From: Metopolophium dirhodum
Lineage: Eukaryota; Arthropoda; Insecta; Hemiptera; Aphididae
DNA: 64,000 bases
Assembly (NCBI RefSeq): GCF_019925205.1
Contig: NC_083567.1
Span: forward strand, 18,352,001 to 18,416,000
Direction: 5' to 3'
Under the pieces are notes generated by a model. The model was not told where the DNA came from. It saw only the letters and a list, made by a program, of their open reading frames with translations, and searched no databases. Below, piece after piece: positions 12,755 through 24,019 of the stretch. A program made the translations under genes and the position numbers. How positions within the stretch are numbered: position 1 is the stretch's first letter; every line of letters begins with the position of its first letter.

Positions 12755-12840
12755 CTTATCTATCAATCGAGCCGATGACTGTGTGAGGACGTGAGTCGCG
12801 TTCAACTGCGTGATCACTGTGCCACTTCCGGCCTAAACAA
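12755..12840 (-). repeat. tRNA-derived SINE-like segment
   Basis: On the minus strand an A-box-like word GTGGCACAGTGA (12814-12825) is followed 39 bases later by a B-box-like word CGGCTCGATTGA (12763-12774). The order and spacing resemble an RNA polymerase III promoter of a tRNA-derived SINE. The B box departs from the consensus GGTTCGANTCC, and no poly(A) tail or target duplication was found. The segment sits just upstream of a minus-strand open frame (12446-12817) that I do not accept as a gene. Confidence 0.35.
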
Positions 12841-13277
12841 GTTTGGCCTGCAGTTTTTTTTATATAGATATTTTAAGTTCAAATTTAGAACACAATTAGA
12901 TGTTTAATCGAATGATAACAATTTCAATTATATTTTGCAATATAAAAATATTTCTTGCTATACAAATCTAAATTTTACAACATGCAGTTAAAATTTAAAA
13001 ATATTTAGATTCATTTCATCCTATTGCCAATTATGCCATAAAGGTATGAAACTATTCAAACTGTTCTACGGTAATGTGGTATTGACTAAAAAGTTAATAA
13101 CTGTTCTAACGCGGATCTGTATCTTGCCGTGAAACGATTTGGTATATCCACCGCTACGTCGTAGGCGCAGTAGAGTCCTAGAACCTTGAGAGATCGTCGA
13201 ACTAGGCCAGGTAGTATTTCAATTTGCTAATAATGTTTATCAGTGTTCTGTTGTATTGACCAACGGTTTATTGTGTT

Positions 13278-14260
13278 CAGTGGCGCAACCAGGAATTTTT
13301 CATGGGGGGGGGGGGGGTCTGACAAAATAAACCATCTTAATTTTTATAAACAATATTCTTATGTTTTTATTAACAATACATTTTTTAAATTTTATTATTA
13401 TTTTAAATATTAAATAAGTACTAAACTAATTAAGAGGATGCTACCCTGCATGCATGTATGGGTAGCGTCCTCTTAAGACATAATTTTACAATGAAAAATC
13501 TAAGCGGCGATTTATTGAAGCTAATACTTCAATTACTTCATCTTCTGTAACTGGAACTTCACGGTGTATGTTAAGAACCGCTAATCCATGTAACCTGGTT
13601 TCAGAAGTCGAGTTCCTCAAATATGTTTTGATTCGCTTCAGTGAAGAAAATGACCTTTCTGACTCACAAGATGTAACTGGGAGTAGGATGTGCAATAAAT
13701 TATAAATATTTGGATAGAAGTCCTGATTACATATAAGTAACGCATCTAATGCATTCTGAGGTTTAATATTATTTGTATTTAAATATCTGTGCCATAAATC
13801 AACCTCAGATACAACTTTTTCATAACTTTCAACATCTTCTTGATAATATTTTACAAGATGATGAAGATCACTTTTAGCGCATGGATTTATCAATACTTGA
13901 AAACCAGATATTATGTCTTTATGATTATTGAAACGATCATTTAATTGTTGTATTATAGAATATATAAATCAGATATCTAGAACCATAGTTTACTCTATGT
14001 CTAGAACCATGGTCATGATAATAATTATTAAGGTCACAGATAACATGTAAACATGATAGTATTAAATTATTGGTTATTGCACTGTAGCAGTGTAGCCACA
14101 ACACTACTTAATTGATGTAGTCGAAAAATCAATTTATATTTATAAATTTAATTTTTATTCAAGTTTATTGAGAAAATGAAATTAATTTACTATTATACGT
14201 GCCAAGGGGGGGGGGGGGGGGGGTCCAGACCCGGAGTCCACCCCCCTGGTTGCGCCACTG
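13278..14260 (-). mobile_element. hAT element, 983 bp, with exact target duplication
   Basis: The left end CAGTGGCGCAACCAGG (13278-13293) matches the right end read inward for 16 of 16 bases. Exact 8-bp direct repeats ATTGTGTT flank it (13270-13277 and 14261-14268). Long G runs sit close to each end: 14 G at 13304-13317 and 18 G at 14206-14223, both on the plus strand. It encodes only the C-terminal part of a hAT transposase, so it is non-autonomous. Confidence 0.93.
13486..13968 (-). pseudogene. hAT transposase C-terminal fragment
   Basis: The frame is open from about 13968 to a stop at 13486 (about 160 codons); no ATG is required because the upstream part of the gene is deleted. The last 60 residues carry the hAT C-terminal dimerisation motif: LLPVTSCESERSFSSLKRIK and TYLRNSTSETRLHGLAVLNI. 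The upstream part reads QQLNDRFNNHKDIISGFQVL, which fits the region before the dimerisation domain in the same subfamily (ZMYM1/52 kDa repressor-like). The fragment lies inside the 983-bp element with CAGTGGCGCAACC ends. The catalytic core is absent except for the Glu of SERSFS. It could not be functional alone. Confidence 0.8.
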
Positions 14261-14715
14261 ATTGTGTTATTCCTTTTATGACGCATATATTTTGTATTGT
14301 CATATATAAAGCTGGTCACTATGATGTAATTTTATAACATTATTAGTTTTAAAAATATATCCCATATAAGTTATGAAATTATATATTCCTCAATGCAATA
14401 ACTTAATAGTCGCATAGACTTCGCATGGTTATAACAATAAACTTGCAGTGTATTACTTATTTTATGTTGAAAAATTCTGTTAAATATGTTGTACGTAATT
14501 ATTAATTATTAATTTTGAAATTGCATTGTAATCTACTTATCACCAGGGCTAAGATTTGTATGCAATAAAACACGGTAAAATATGCATTTTATTTACCAAA
14601 ATATGCAAAAATATGCATTTAAATTTTTATAAGATAAACACAAAAATATAGTTACAAAAAAAATATTTTTTTGTTGAAATACATCAGTGATTAGCTAATT
14701 AGCTGTTCGTCTTAA

Positions 14716-15250
14716 GGGTCACGTTGCCAGTTTTTCAAATTTTTCACAATTCTATAAATTTGAAAATTAAATTTTATATTTTAGTTGCCACTTCAATTAT
14801 AAGACTTTTACACTAATCTACTACCTGATACCTATTTAGGGGGGGGGGGGGTTGATAGGGTGTATTATATCGAAAAAAACGACTTTACGGGAATAACGCT
14901 CAAGCTTTGTAGAATTGTCGGATTCTGATGACTTTTTTTTATCTGAAAGAAGAAGACTTCCTACAGCCCACATCGATCTCTGATTTTGTTTTTTATTTCA
15001 AATAATTGTATTAAAAAATTTGTAAAAAAAATGCTTTTTATCTTGTATTTTTTTAGACATATTATACAATTTGAGAATGAATATTGAAAAACAGAGATTG
15101 ATGCGGGCTAGCAATTAAATTAAATAAAGCAATTAAATCCTCTCTAGCAATTAAATAAAAAATTATGAAATTTGGTTGATTCTATAAGGTGGTATCATTA
15201 TTCCCGCAGAATATATTTTTGAGGACAAAATGGCATCGGCATCGGTCGCC
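14716..15250. mobile_element. TTAA-flanked foldback MITE, 535 bp
   Basis: The element lies between TTAA at 14712-14715 and TTAA at 15251-15254. Its ends are GGGTCACGTTGCC on the left and GGCGACCGATGCC read inward from the right. The interior is also inverted: CACATCGATCTCTGATTTTG near 14970 pairs with CAGAGATTGATGCGGG near 15095. The target and structure fit a piggyBac- or Kolobok-type MITE. It is nested inside the 3.9-kb hAT element, so it is the younger insertion. Confidence 0.6.
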
Positions 15251-15399
15251 TTAATATAATATAATTGAGAAAAAAAATAATTTAGAAATAAATTTTAGAA
15301 TTTACATTCACTACGACTTACGAGTGTTACATGCTACGATCACATATTATTTCAAATTTTCGAAAATGAATGTCAAATTATTTAATCTTTTATAGAATA

Positions 15400-16000
15400 C
15401 CTATTGTACCATATAATTGTATTTATAAAAATAAAATTTATGTTTGACAAAAAACCAAGTATTATGAAATCTAATACTATAAAATCGCAAGAAAAACAGC
15501 TGATCTATAGGGAATTCATGGAGGATCTCATGGTGGAAAAAATTAAACACCGCTTTGTTTCCCCAGTCCGCCGGACCAATCCCGGTCAATTCCCGACCAA
15601 TCGCGTACCTTCGCAGCGGCGGCGGCGGCGGTCGGTTTTTAAACGTTTTCGAAAAATGTTACGCTTTTTACGCTGTTTTTCGACTTTTAGACATTTTCAC
15701 ATATAGTTCGTTTCTTTTAAAAGCCGCGTGGTTTGTACGCGATATCGGTCCATAGCTATCGCAATCGACGCCAGCGTAGGTCGTTATTATCGCTTTTCGT
15801 TTCGTCTTTTCAACTGCCGTTTGTGCTCTATTTGTTAAGTTTATTTCTTTTGAACCCCGTGAATATGCGGTTTGTACGCAAATTCGGTTTGTACACTTAA
15901 AAATTCGCGTTCACGAAATGTCAGTCGGTCTTCGTTCCAACGCACAAGTGCACAATAAATATATACTGTTTTTTTTGTTTTGTTTTTGATTCAATAAATA
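15400..16000. other. GC-richer patch, function not recognised
   Basis: Base composition changes from very AT-rich to mixed at about 15490-15960. There is a (GGC)n-like run near 15618-15632 and a poly(A)-signal word AATAAA at 15955. The overlapping open frames here (15401-15755, both strands) show no recognisable domain, and one is arginine-rich only because of the GGC/CGG run. It could be an LTR or 5'-region of a mobile element; there is no second copy in the window to test that. Confidence 0.4.
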
Positions 16001-16297
16001 TTGCATTATGTGATTGTAGACGTATTATTTGATCCTTAATAACGTAGCTGGTATATTGCTTAACGTAAACACAATTACATGTATTATTAAACACAAATAA
16101 ATGTATTATTCAAGCATACAATATAATAACGGTCAGATAAGTGAATAAAATACAATTAAAGTTTAAACAGTGTGTAGAATTATGATACATAGAATTATAT
16201 ACGATTACATCGATGTATATCGAATATATTGGTTTACGTCGCTCCGTAGACACACAGCTTAATTGTTGAAGTTTTGACCGTAATTTGCATCACAAAC

Positions 16298-16440
16298 TGT
16301 GGCTCGATAGGTTAGGCGTAGGTTCCCCAAACATAGGATGATAGGTAGGTCCGGGTTCGAAACCGTCGTAGCTCTCTTCGGGCGGCAACGACTGTATCGT
16401 GTAGTCTAAGGCACGGCCGCCCGTAAATTGCATTTTTTTT
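16298..16440 (+). repeat. tRNA-derived SINE candidate
   Basis: An A-box-like word TGGCTCGATAGG (16300-16311) is followed 42 bases later by a perfect B box GGTTCGAAACC (16354-16364). Downstream is a GC-rich body ending near CCCGTAAATTGC and a T run (about 16433-16440). The two boxes do not sit in a sequence that folds as a functional tRNA as far as I can see, which favours a SINE over a tRNA gene. No target duplication was fixed. Confidence 0.5.
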
Positions 16441-16729
16441 CACGTTATATTTCATAAATAATATAATAATATACATGTTAATTTTACATTATATGACTGT
16501 ATATTATATATTATGTACCTATATGTTATTTAAATTATTAGGAATTCAACACATATTATTATTTTTAAATTGTCATTGTTATTATATCATACTAACTATA
16601 CTAATAATCATTTTTATTTTTCGTAAGTTATTTCCAATGTTGTGTGATTGGGTTTATGGAAAATACTATTTTTTCTCTTCACTAATAGCAGCTAGACATA
16701 CTAGACTTATTTTCTGCAGCACATTGTTC

Positions 16730-17990
16730 GCTATCCGACTAAGTCGACTAAGTCGGATAGCCAACCTAGCTGACGAACTTTAAAGTTAATAGATTTTGAC
16801 TTGATATGACTGACTTTCTAGACACTCCAACACGGTTTCGACTTTACACTTTTTACATAAGAAAAAGCACCGGACATGTGACGGCACATACCTACCATTC
16901 TATCCGCAGTAGACGGATTGCTCATTTTGATTTCGTCTTAGACGGTGCTGACTGACTTGCTTAACACTTAAACATGCAGGTTTTTACATTTTTTTTTTTT
17001 TTGATATAATTATATATACATTACAGGTACATGTTTATATGTATTGTATTGGTTAATATAATATTATGTATTTATATATTATTTTTTTTATGAATTATAA
17101 TCAATAGGTACAATATATTATAATTGTTTGTATTTAATTGTATAGTTATAGTTTATATTTTTCGTAAATTATTTCATAAGTTGTGTAATAGGGTTTTCAC
17201 TTATAGGCGCCCAACGTCGGGTCTGCAATCCACCGCAGGTTAGGTTAGGTTAGGTTTGCCTACTTGATATGCTGTAGCACATTGTCCGCGATCCGACGAA
17301 TTAGGATTGCCTACCTAGGTGGCTAATTGGATGTTAATCGATTTTGACTTGAGATGACTGACTTGCTAGACAATCCAACTCGGGTTTTGACTTTACACTT
17401 TTTACATAAGAAAGAGCACCGGACATGCGACGGCACATACCACTCTATCCGCCGCAGGTGGATTGCTTATTTTTGTTTTGTCTTAGATGGGTAATGACTG
17501 ATTTGCTGGACACTCTAACATGCAGATTTTCGAATTAACATTTTCTTACACGTACAAAAAAAGCACCTGACATACGCTGGGGGATAGTATCATTATTGAA
17601 TTGCCGGTTTTCATGGGCCATGGGAGATTTCTAGACACTGAATCTTGACTGTCAAACGTTCCCACCTTCGAAACGAGACCGCCAAAGAGCCAGGTCATAT
17701 CAGAAATTCTTATCACCTTCTATATGTATAAATGCGACATTTATAATTGGAATGTGTCTCCAAAATCGGTACTCACTTACAACTAACACGGTCAAGGGGT
17801 CCAACTATTTTTTCAATTATTCACCTATCTACGCAACTAACGGGGTCCGCAATCCACCGCAGGTGGATTGCATACCTGGTGATATACGCTTCGTATATAT
17901 ATAGTCCGCCTACCTATGTGATTTTATGACTGATAGCTAGACAATCAAATAAACCTATCGACTCTACACTTTTTAACAATTTTAACAACC
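16730..17990 (+). repeat. Cluster of diverged hairpin-bearing repeats
   Basis: A module recurs at about 16716-17000, 17210-17300, 17330-17540 and 17843-17975. It contains a small hairpin: GCTATCCGACT...AGTCGGATAGC at 16730-16761 and GCAATCCACC-GCA-GGTGGATTGC at 17849-17871, with looser versions at 16904 and 17449. The text after it is also shared: TGACTTG.TATGACTGAC..GCTAGACA.TC, CTTTACACTTTTTACATAAGAAA, GCACCGGACATG.GACGGCACATACC. The two best-conserved units lie about 540 bp apart in direct orientation. A further hairpin copy is at 49934-49956 inside a Helitron-like element. Confidence 0.55.
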
Positions 17991-18521
17991 AAAAGCAGCG
18001 GAGAAACGGGAGATGATCCTGGAGATCTTATCCAGCCTATCCATTTACAACGTTCGTGACGGATTGCTAGACGCTCAAACTTTTAAACATTCCCGCCAAA
18101 GCGCCAAGCCTTATCTCCAATCCATATCACTAATCCTTATCACAAATTCTAAACTGTCGTCTTACAGCCTTTGTGACTTTTATATTCCAAAATTGGTACC
18201 CACTCTCAGCGAGTCCAACTTTCCCAGAGTTTCACTTAGAGCTAGTTTACTATAAAACATTTATTTTTCACATTCTTACAGTCGAAATGTACAATAATAT
18301 TCATTTTATTCAATATATGCAATAATATGCATTTCATCCAAAATATGCAAAAACATGCAAAATAAAAATACCACCAATTATCTCATCATGAGGTGATTCG
18401 TGGACATTACTGACAAAATCAATAATCAGAAGTCGCTAAAAAAACATGCTTTTGCATATAAATCCTAGCCCTGCTTATCACATTTGTTTTATTTTTTATA
18501 TACTTTTATATATCGTTTCTG

Positions 18522-18800
18522 CTAGGAATTTAATGAGTTCGAAGACGTTGATGGATTTAGCATTGAGTGCTTCAGCGAGGGGGTTGGATATTTGGAACTG
18601 TCTTCTTTCCTTGTCATTGTGAATTCCTTCACATATGATGGCCATCCCAACACGCCGTTCGGTGAGTGAAGCGTCTGAATATATGAGAGTTTGGGGGTAA
18701 GCAAGTGAACATTTTCTTTGAACGCATTTCTGTAAATGTAGGTACAGGTTGAGTTTTTAGGGAAACGAAGGTCGAGATTAATATTCATACTGAAATCTCA
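18522..18800 (-). pseudogene. LINE RNase H domain fragment
   Basis: In one minus-strand frame the sequence reads IYSDASLTERRVGMAIICEG and further on NPLAEALNAKSI. The D of YSDAS and the E of AEAL are in the positions of RNase H catalytic acids, as in the C-terminal RNase H of I-type LINEs. The longest open frame (18522-18788) is in another frame, so the domain is shifted. It is preceded directly by the truncated RT region, meaning that the RT palm and thumb have been deleted. Confidence 0.6.
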
Positions 18801-18856
18801 TAGTGATATGAAATCAAGTATGTTTCCTTTGGCAATGATTTAGTTGAGTTTTTAAT

Positions 18857-19273
18857 TTATTCTGGGTCTTCACGCCGTGTCAAGAGTTGGTTTATGCTGC
18901 TTTTTGGGAGGTTTTTGATTGTAGAGTAAGGTATCCTGTCGGGGCCAGAAGCTTTACTTTTACAGTGGCAAAGAGCATCTTCTAGTTCTTCGATCTTCAG
19001 TGGGGAGTTGAGTAGGGTCTGATATAGGTCTAGAGTGTCTACTGTATTGACTAAGTTGACGTAACGTTGGGAGTATGCTATGAAATCGTAGTCATAATTA
19101 GCATTAATAGAGTTATTATGGAAAATAAATCCGAGAGATTGGCTACGTCTTTGGGAGATGAATTTTGAATCTAAAATTAGATTTATGGTTTTGGTTTTGA
19201 TAGTTTCTTTTATTGATTTAATTTTTTTTCCGGGCGATGGAGGAGCCTGTTTGATTGTGTATGCTGGACACAA
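18857..19273 (-). pseudogene. LINE reverse transcriptase N-terminal fragment
   Basis: This 138-residue frame contains ELEDALCHCKSKASGPDRIP, which fits the start of the RT domain in non-LTR elements (E-L..A.......A.GPD.I). The preceding 80 residues fit the linker between endonuclease and RT. The frame ends soon after (SSINQLLTRREDPE) where the RT core should begin, so the copy is truncated by an internal deletion. There are no FADD-like catalytic motifs nearby. Confidence 0.65.
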
Positions 19274-19606
19274 ATTTTTTCCAGCTTGAAGTCTTGCTGT
19301 TTTTCACGAGGAATCTTGTTCGTGCCTTGCATCTTATTAGGATAATAAAATCTCCATGAGTCTTGAAGTCATGATGTTTGAAATGTCTTAAGAGATTTGT
19401 TTTTTTCTCAGATGAATTTTTTTATATCGTAATTTCACCAGGGAAATCTTATAGGGATTTATTCTGATGAGTCATCCATTGTTTAAAAATGTGAGATTGT
19501 CGTTTGAAAGCAGTTATTCGATTATTTTACCTCTAGGATCAGTTTTCTACAAACCCCAATATTCGCAATTTCAACAATCACCAACGGTTATAAACGTGTT
19601 ATTGAG

Positions 19607-19948
19607 TTATTGGATAATATGTTCTATTTCATAGAGTGTAAATTCTTTCTGATTTGGTATATATATGTTGCGAGTTGTTAAGGTTACATGGAAGAGTGTG
19701 ATAGAAAGCGCGATGGCTTCAAGATCAGTAAGAAATGTGATTTCTTCGGTGGGATAGTTATGATCAACCGAAGTTGTAACTCCCCCACTGGATCTTATAC
19801 AGGAATTATGAGTTTTTTTAAAATTTTGTAATTGTGGGTTACTATTTGTATAGAAATTCGTTTCCTGTATACATATAATTTTGTGGTTGTAGTCTTTGAT
19901 TATTAATTGGAGTTTTTCTAGTTTACTGTAGAACCCGTTGGGTTTCAT
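19607..19948 (-). pseudogene. LINE AP-endonuclease N-terminal fragment
   Basis: The frame opens MKPNGFYSKLEKLQLIIKDY and continues with HKIICIQETNF, matching the start of the exonuclease/endonuclease/phosphatase domain of LINEs, where the E of QETNF is a metal-binding catalytic residue. SSGGVTTSVDHNYPTEEI and the following LEAIALSITL fit the next conserved strands. The frame then ends at IQ; the downstream part with the catalytic His and Asp is in broken frames at 19400-19600. It lies directly downstream of the gag-like region, as expected. Confidence 0.65.
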
Positions 19949-20164
19949 AGGAAAATGTAAGCTGTCATATTAATTATTTTTATTAACAAACAATTATTGA
20001 GCTGCTGAGGGTTACAGAAAGAGGTTAGTTGTCTTGAGATTCTGAAGATTGGAAGAGAACATGGCCCAGAAGCGGCTTTATTTTATACTTGATCAATCAA
20101 GAGCATTAGACATGTGGTATACTAATTTATTTCTTAATTATGGATATTTAAGTTTTTGTTAGTG

Positions 20165-20600
20165 TAGTTGTCAAATACATATTTGAATTGGCTTTTGGAC
20201 ATAGGTGGGTTATTAGAAAAGATATCTTCAGCTGATTTGAGACTAGAGGTTATTTTGTTGACATTCTTGGATGAGGTGTTAGATCTGGATCTATCTACTT
20301 TAGGCTTTTTTGTGATGGATGAGTTTATCGGGGGTGGTGAGAATGGTGATACTAGAGATAAGGCGTCGGAGAGAGGTCTTTGTGTGGTTCATTAGATGAA
20401 GTGTGAGGGTTCTCGGGTTTGTGATTCTGGTTTTTGGATGAAGGCTGAAGAATTCTGTTTGTTTGAAGATCCTCTGTGATCTCTTCCATTGTCTGAGGGA
20501 GTGTGAGAAAGTGGTTAGTACTTTTAATGTGGGGGTACGTATAGCCGTTTTAGGGAGCTTAATATCTGTGGGGGAGTGTGTGGAAGGTTCTTCCACAAAG
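20165..20600 (-). pseudogene. LINE ORF1 (gag-like) C-terminal remnant
   Basis: Minus-strand frames here read TDIKLPKTAIRTPTLKVLTTFS and then Ser/Pro/Lys-rich text in shifting frames. The composition and position just upstream of an endonuclease fit the C-terminal end of a LINE ORF1. No CCHC knuckles are visible, so the assignment rests mainly on position. A plus-strand open frame here (20168-20395) is the shadow. Confidence 0.4.
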
Positions 20601-20699
20601 AATAAAAGGTGTCAAATAATATTATTGTTGTACTTGGTTCTTAAACATAAATATCAAATAAATAAATGTTTAACCTTACGTTGGGTATAGCCTGTATGA

Positions 20700-22050
20700 A
20701 TGTTAAAAAGTAATAAAAAATTAATTTATGTTTAAAAGTTTGGTAGGTATAGATTTGGTAGGTACATTTCGTAACAAAACTACGAAACCGTATTCATTTG
20801 AATTGTTTTATTTACTGTATAATAAAATTGAGTGTTAACAGTAAATTATAACTTATAAGCTATAATAAAAATATTTTCAAATATTATCAAATAAAGATTC
20901 AGAAGCTAACAAAAAGTATACAAATAGTTATACAGTTACATAATTATATCAATAAAATCAAATTCTATTATTTTTAAGAATAAACTATATTATATAAAAG
21001 ACAATTAATATGAATTTTAATATCATTAATTCTTCAAAATGAATAGTTTATATAAAGATCTATTCTAATTTAAAATAAATATATTGTAACAATACTCTTA
21101 CCAAAAATTGATTTTTGTTCTGCAAAAATATAAATTTTGATATTATTTGATACCTGGCTATAACGGTAGATATGTTATTTTGTAAATATAATTATATGTT
21201 AAAAAAAGTTTCCAGGTATTGAATTAAAAAAAAATATATTAAAATAGTTTCAAATTTTAATTGGTTATATACCTAAATCACAAATTCAAAATAATATGCT
21301 ACGTGGCAACATAGCTTACATAAAAACAAAAGACCCGATAATACCACTTTCGCGAAGAAACAAACATGGCAAATACCTATGCGTCGCAACATGATAATAC
21401 CCTGGCAAAAAAGGAAGTGTGACTTTCAACAATGAGTCGCCCCATCTATTAAAATTGAACCGTGCTCAAACCGTCGACTGGTGTATACTACAGAGACGTT
21501 GCGCTTTAGATCAATCAGCAGATGAAAGAGCAGACATGGCATGAACAAAATATTGAGTTTAAAAACATCCTCAGTGATCCATATCACAAAGTGCACTTAT
21601 ACGGATTTAAAATAGGGTTTTTACACAGTTGATCACTTATTACATATAAACAATTCTCATAGCTTATGATTTTAGTATGACTATAATTTCCTGTAATTAA
21701 CCAATTGATATTTTTAAATCTTATTATATCAATTATATGCCAATTAATTCTTAGTAATTTACTTATAGGTGCTAGCATACAAAATATAATTAAATTTTTT
21801 TTAATTTGAGATGTTTCTACAAATTATAAATACATTTTTTTTAGTGATACATTATTCAATAGATATTGAAAATTAATATATAATTTCCGGGCTTACCAGT
21901 TCCAGTTACTGAAATTATGAGAACATGTATTATTTTATTAGTATTATTTAGGTTAAGTTATTGCACTTATTAAATATAATTCTTAACATTTTATATTCTG
22001 ATTAGATAAGATTAGATACGATGATATTAGATTAAGTGGGCTCAGAATCA
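20700..22050. other. AT-rich sequence with one copy of a direct repeat
   Basis: No gene is seen. The first member of the five-copy direct repeat described for 21780-28000 begins near 21780. A less AT-rich patch at 21300-21560 has no recognisable coding content. Confidence 0.45.
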
Positions 22051-22059
22051 TAATTAATG

Positions 22060-23460
22060 TACAGTGGGTTCTTCGGTTTCCGTCGACAAAGACACAGTAA
22101 ACGTAACACTGACACGTGCCGCGTAACGTTATTGTATTAATTATTATATTTATTACATTAAAATATAATTTGTTTCATAATAAATAAAGATTTGAATTAT
22201 TACTCCCATACAAATGTTCTTAGAATAAATATACAGTTCACTAATAACGAACTATAGGGAGCAAGGTAAAGAAACATTTGATTGTCCTAACAAACTGGAT
22301 TCGAAATAATATTGCGAAAGTTAAATTGTTTCATAACGCGTGTGAAGTGCACCCATGAAGAGGAACTAAGATTCAAGGATTCAAGCACGAAAGCAATAAA
22401 AAGCAAGGTAAGTGAACATTTCCTAAACGTATGGTAATATGGAAAGAGGGGGACGTGTTCATTCTATGGGTATAGGTATGGAATAACGTGGTTAGCACAT
22501 CAGGCATAAAACATGAACTATTTTTATAAAATATAGTTAAAAAAGATGGAAGAGCAGATTTAAACTTCGACCAAAGACAAATTATCAGTGGACCGGTTCA
22601 CAGATAACACTGGTGAAAAAATGCCTATAACGGGCTGACAAGGTTCAACGAAAGAAGGCCTGGAGATAGGGAATGCCATACAAAGGAAGTTGTGAACTTG
22701 TGACAATGGAACATTAGATAAGGACAGATAACGAGCCGATTAACGAAGTTTCAAGCATTTCTGTGTGATGATAATAGTAAGAAAAACGCAGTTGATAAAG
22801 TACGAAGCCACAAAGAAACGAATGACGATGCGTTCCTTGAAATGTATTTTTACCTTATGTTAAAAGCTGAAATGGTGCTAGGGTGCAAAATAATTAATGA
22901 GTCAGAAGAAAAAAATATTACAGGTGGTTGAAGCAAAGGAACGCACATCTCAAATTATATAAAGTTAAAGCCATCAAAAATTCTGATATTCAGCAGGTCC
23001 TTTGAGGATTGGTCAGCATTTCATTATATGTATAATATTTCACTAGTACATTGATTAGATTGCATTATATAATTATAATAATTAGATGAATCAGTTATTA
23101 TAATGAATTATGCAGTTACATGAAAATCAAAACCAATAAATATGACAATAAGCGATTGTTAATTAAAACGCAAGTGAAAAGAATTTACAAATTACCATAC
23201 GTGATGAATCGGCGGATAAGTTGAGGCATTTTACGAACGCATTGAAACAACACAGGCATGCCCTACAAGCGTTAGATGACGATCCGGAAGTATGGGGCGC
23301 AATAATCATTACACGTTATAACATCGAAGGTAGACGCAAATACTATACTTCAATGGGAGACAAAAACGCAAAACAGAATTACCTTCTCTAAAGGAAATTA
23401 AAGGTGATTTACACAAGAGGTTTCAAGATTTGGAGGCTGTATAGAAAGTTCGAAGAGTAA
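22060..23460 (+). pseudogene. BEL/Pao-type gag remnant with possible LTR upstream
   Basis: In the plus-strand frame at about 23190-23390 the sequence reads RDESADKLRHFTNALKQHRH followed by ALQALDDDPEVWGAII and ITRYNIEG. This fits the DUF1759 gag domain of BEL/Pao retrotransposons (S-A..L..F.N....H..AL..LG.P...W...I). After a frame change it continues PSLKEIKGDLHKRFQDLEAV, which fits the end of that domain. Text at 22060-22300 with TGACACGTGCC and AATAAATAAAGA could be its LTR, but no second LTR is present. Protease, RT and integrase are missing. It is unrelated in position to the better preserved BEL element at 50.5-56.5 kb. Confidence 0.5.
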
Positions 23461-24019
23461 AATTGAAAATCAAACCTATGGTATTGTTTTAGTCTATTTA
23501 GTGCACATAATAATATTGTCATATTATGATCACGGGGTTTTTAACATTATCAGACCTTTCGTCTTTTAAATATCGAAACTGCGTTGGCTGACAACTATTT
23601 TAAGCAATAAAAGCAGATGATATATTATTACCATGTTTCACTAATGATTATCATTAAAAGTACGTTAGATTCGTCAAAATCATAAAATACTCAGTGGGTC
23701 TGTGAATGAACTCTTAATAGTTTATACTTTATACAAGCATAAATCATTTAATTAAACTTTTATAAACTTAACAAATTTGCTCTAGTCAGAAATACGTTTT
23801 CTTTGGGTGATAAATTGTATAATATTAAAATTAATAAACGGTTTCTTGGCTTACATATTTGGTTCACTGAAATTATAAAAAATTGTATTATTTAAGTTAA
23901 GTTATCATACTTATCAAGAAAAATCTTTCACATTTTTAACTTTAAACGAAAATAGTATGTATTGGATTTAAAATAACAGAATTTTTTTTTATAAAGGCTT
24001 TTTTATTTAAGGCTCCTAA

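Larger units (their letters stand above)
14544..18473. mobile_element. hAT element, 3.9 kb, no transposase, with nested insertions
   Basis: The ends CAGGGCTAAGATTTGTATGCA (left) and, from the right, CAGGGCTAGGATTTATATGCA are inverted repeats of about 20 bases. Exact 8-bp direct repeats CTTATCAC flank it (14536-14543 and 18474-18481). Both subterminal regions are rich in the word ATATGCA (several copies at 14580-14630 and 18300-18360). No transposase motif was found inside. Instead it holds a TTAA-flanked MITE (14716-15250), a GC-rich patch (15400-16000), a tRNA-like SINE (about 16298-16440) and a set of hairpin repeats (16730-17990). Confidence 0.88.
18482..20600 (-). mobile_element. Broken LINE with RNase H (I-superfamily-like), minus strand
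   Basis: Pieces of a non-LTR retrotransposon occur in the correct order when read right to left: a gag-like C-terminal region (20165-20600), an endonuclease start (19607-19948), an RT N-terminal region (18857-19273), and an RNase H domain (18522-18800). The RNase H at the 3' end suggests the I superfamily rather than jockey or RTE. Frames change often and most of the RT core is missing. The 3' end lies against the right border of the 3.9-kb hAT element at 18473-18481. No poly(A) tail was seen. Confidence 0.7.

Noticed and set aside
12446..12817. 123-residue open frame on the minus strand
   Set aside because: Low-complexity, no domain, and it runs through a tRNA-like SINE candidate; length is within reach of chance here.
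15401..15755. Arginine-rich open frames near 15.5 kb
   Set aside because: The arginine run comes from a GGC/CGG triplet repeat; frames overlap on both strands inside a hAT element.
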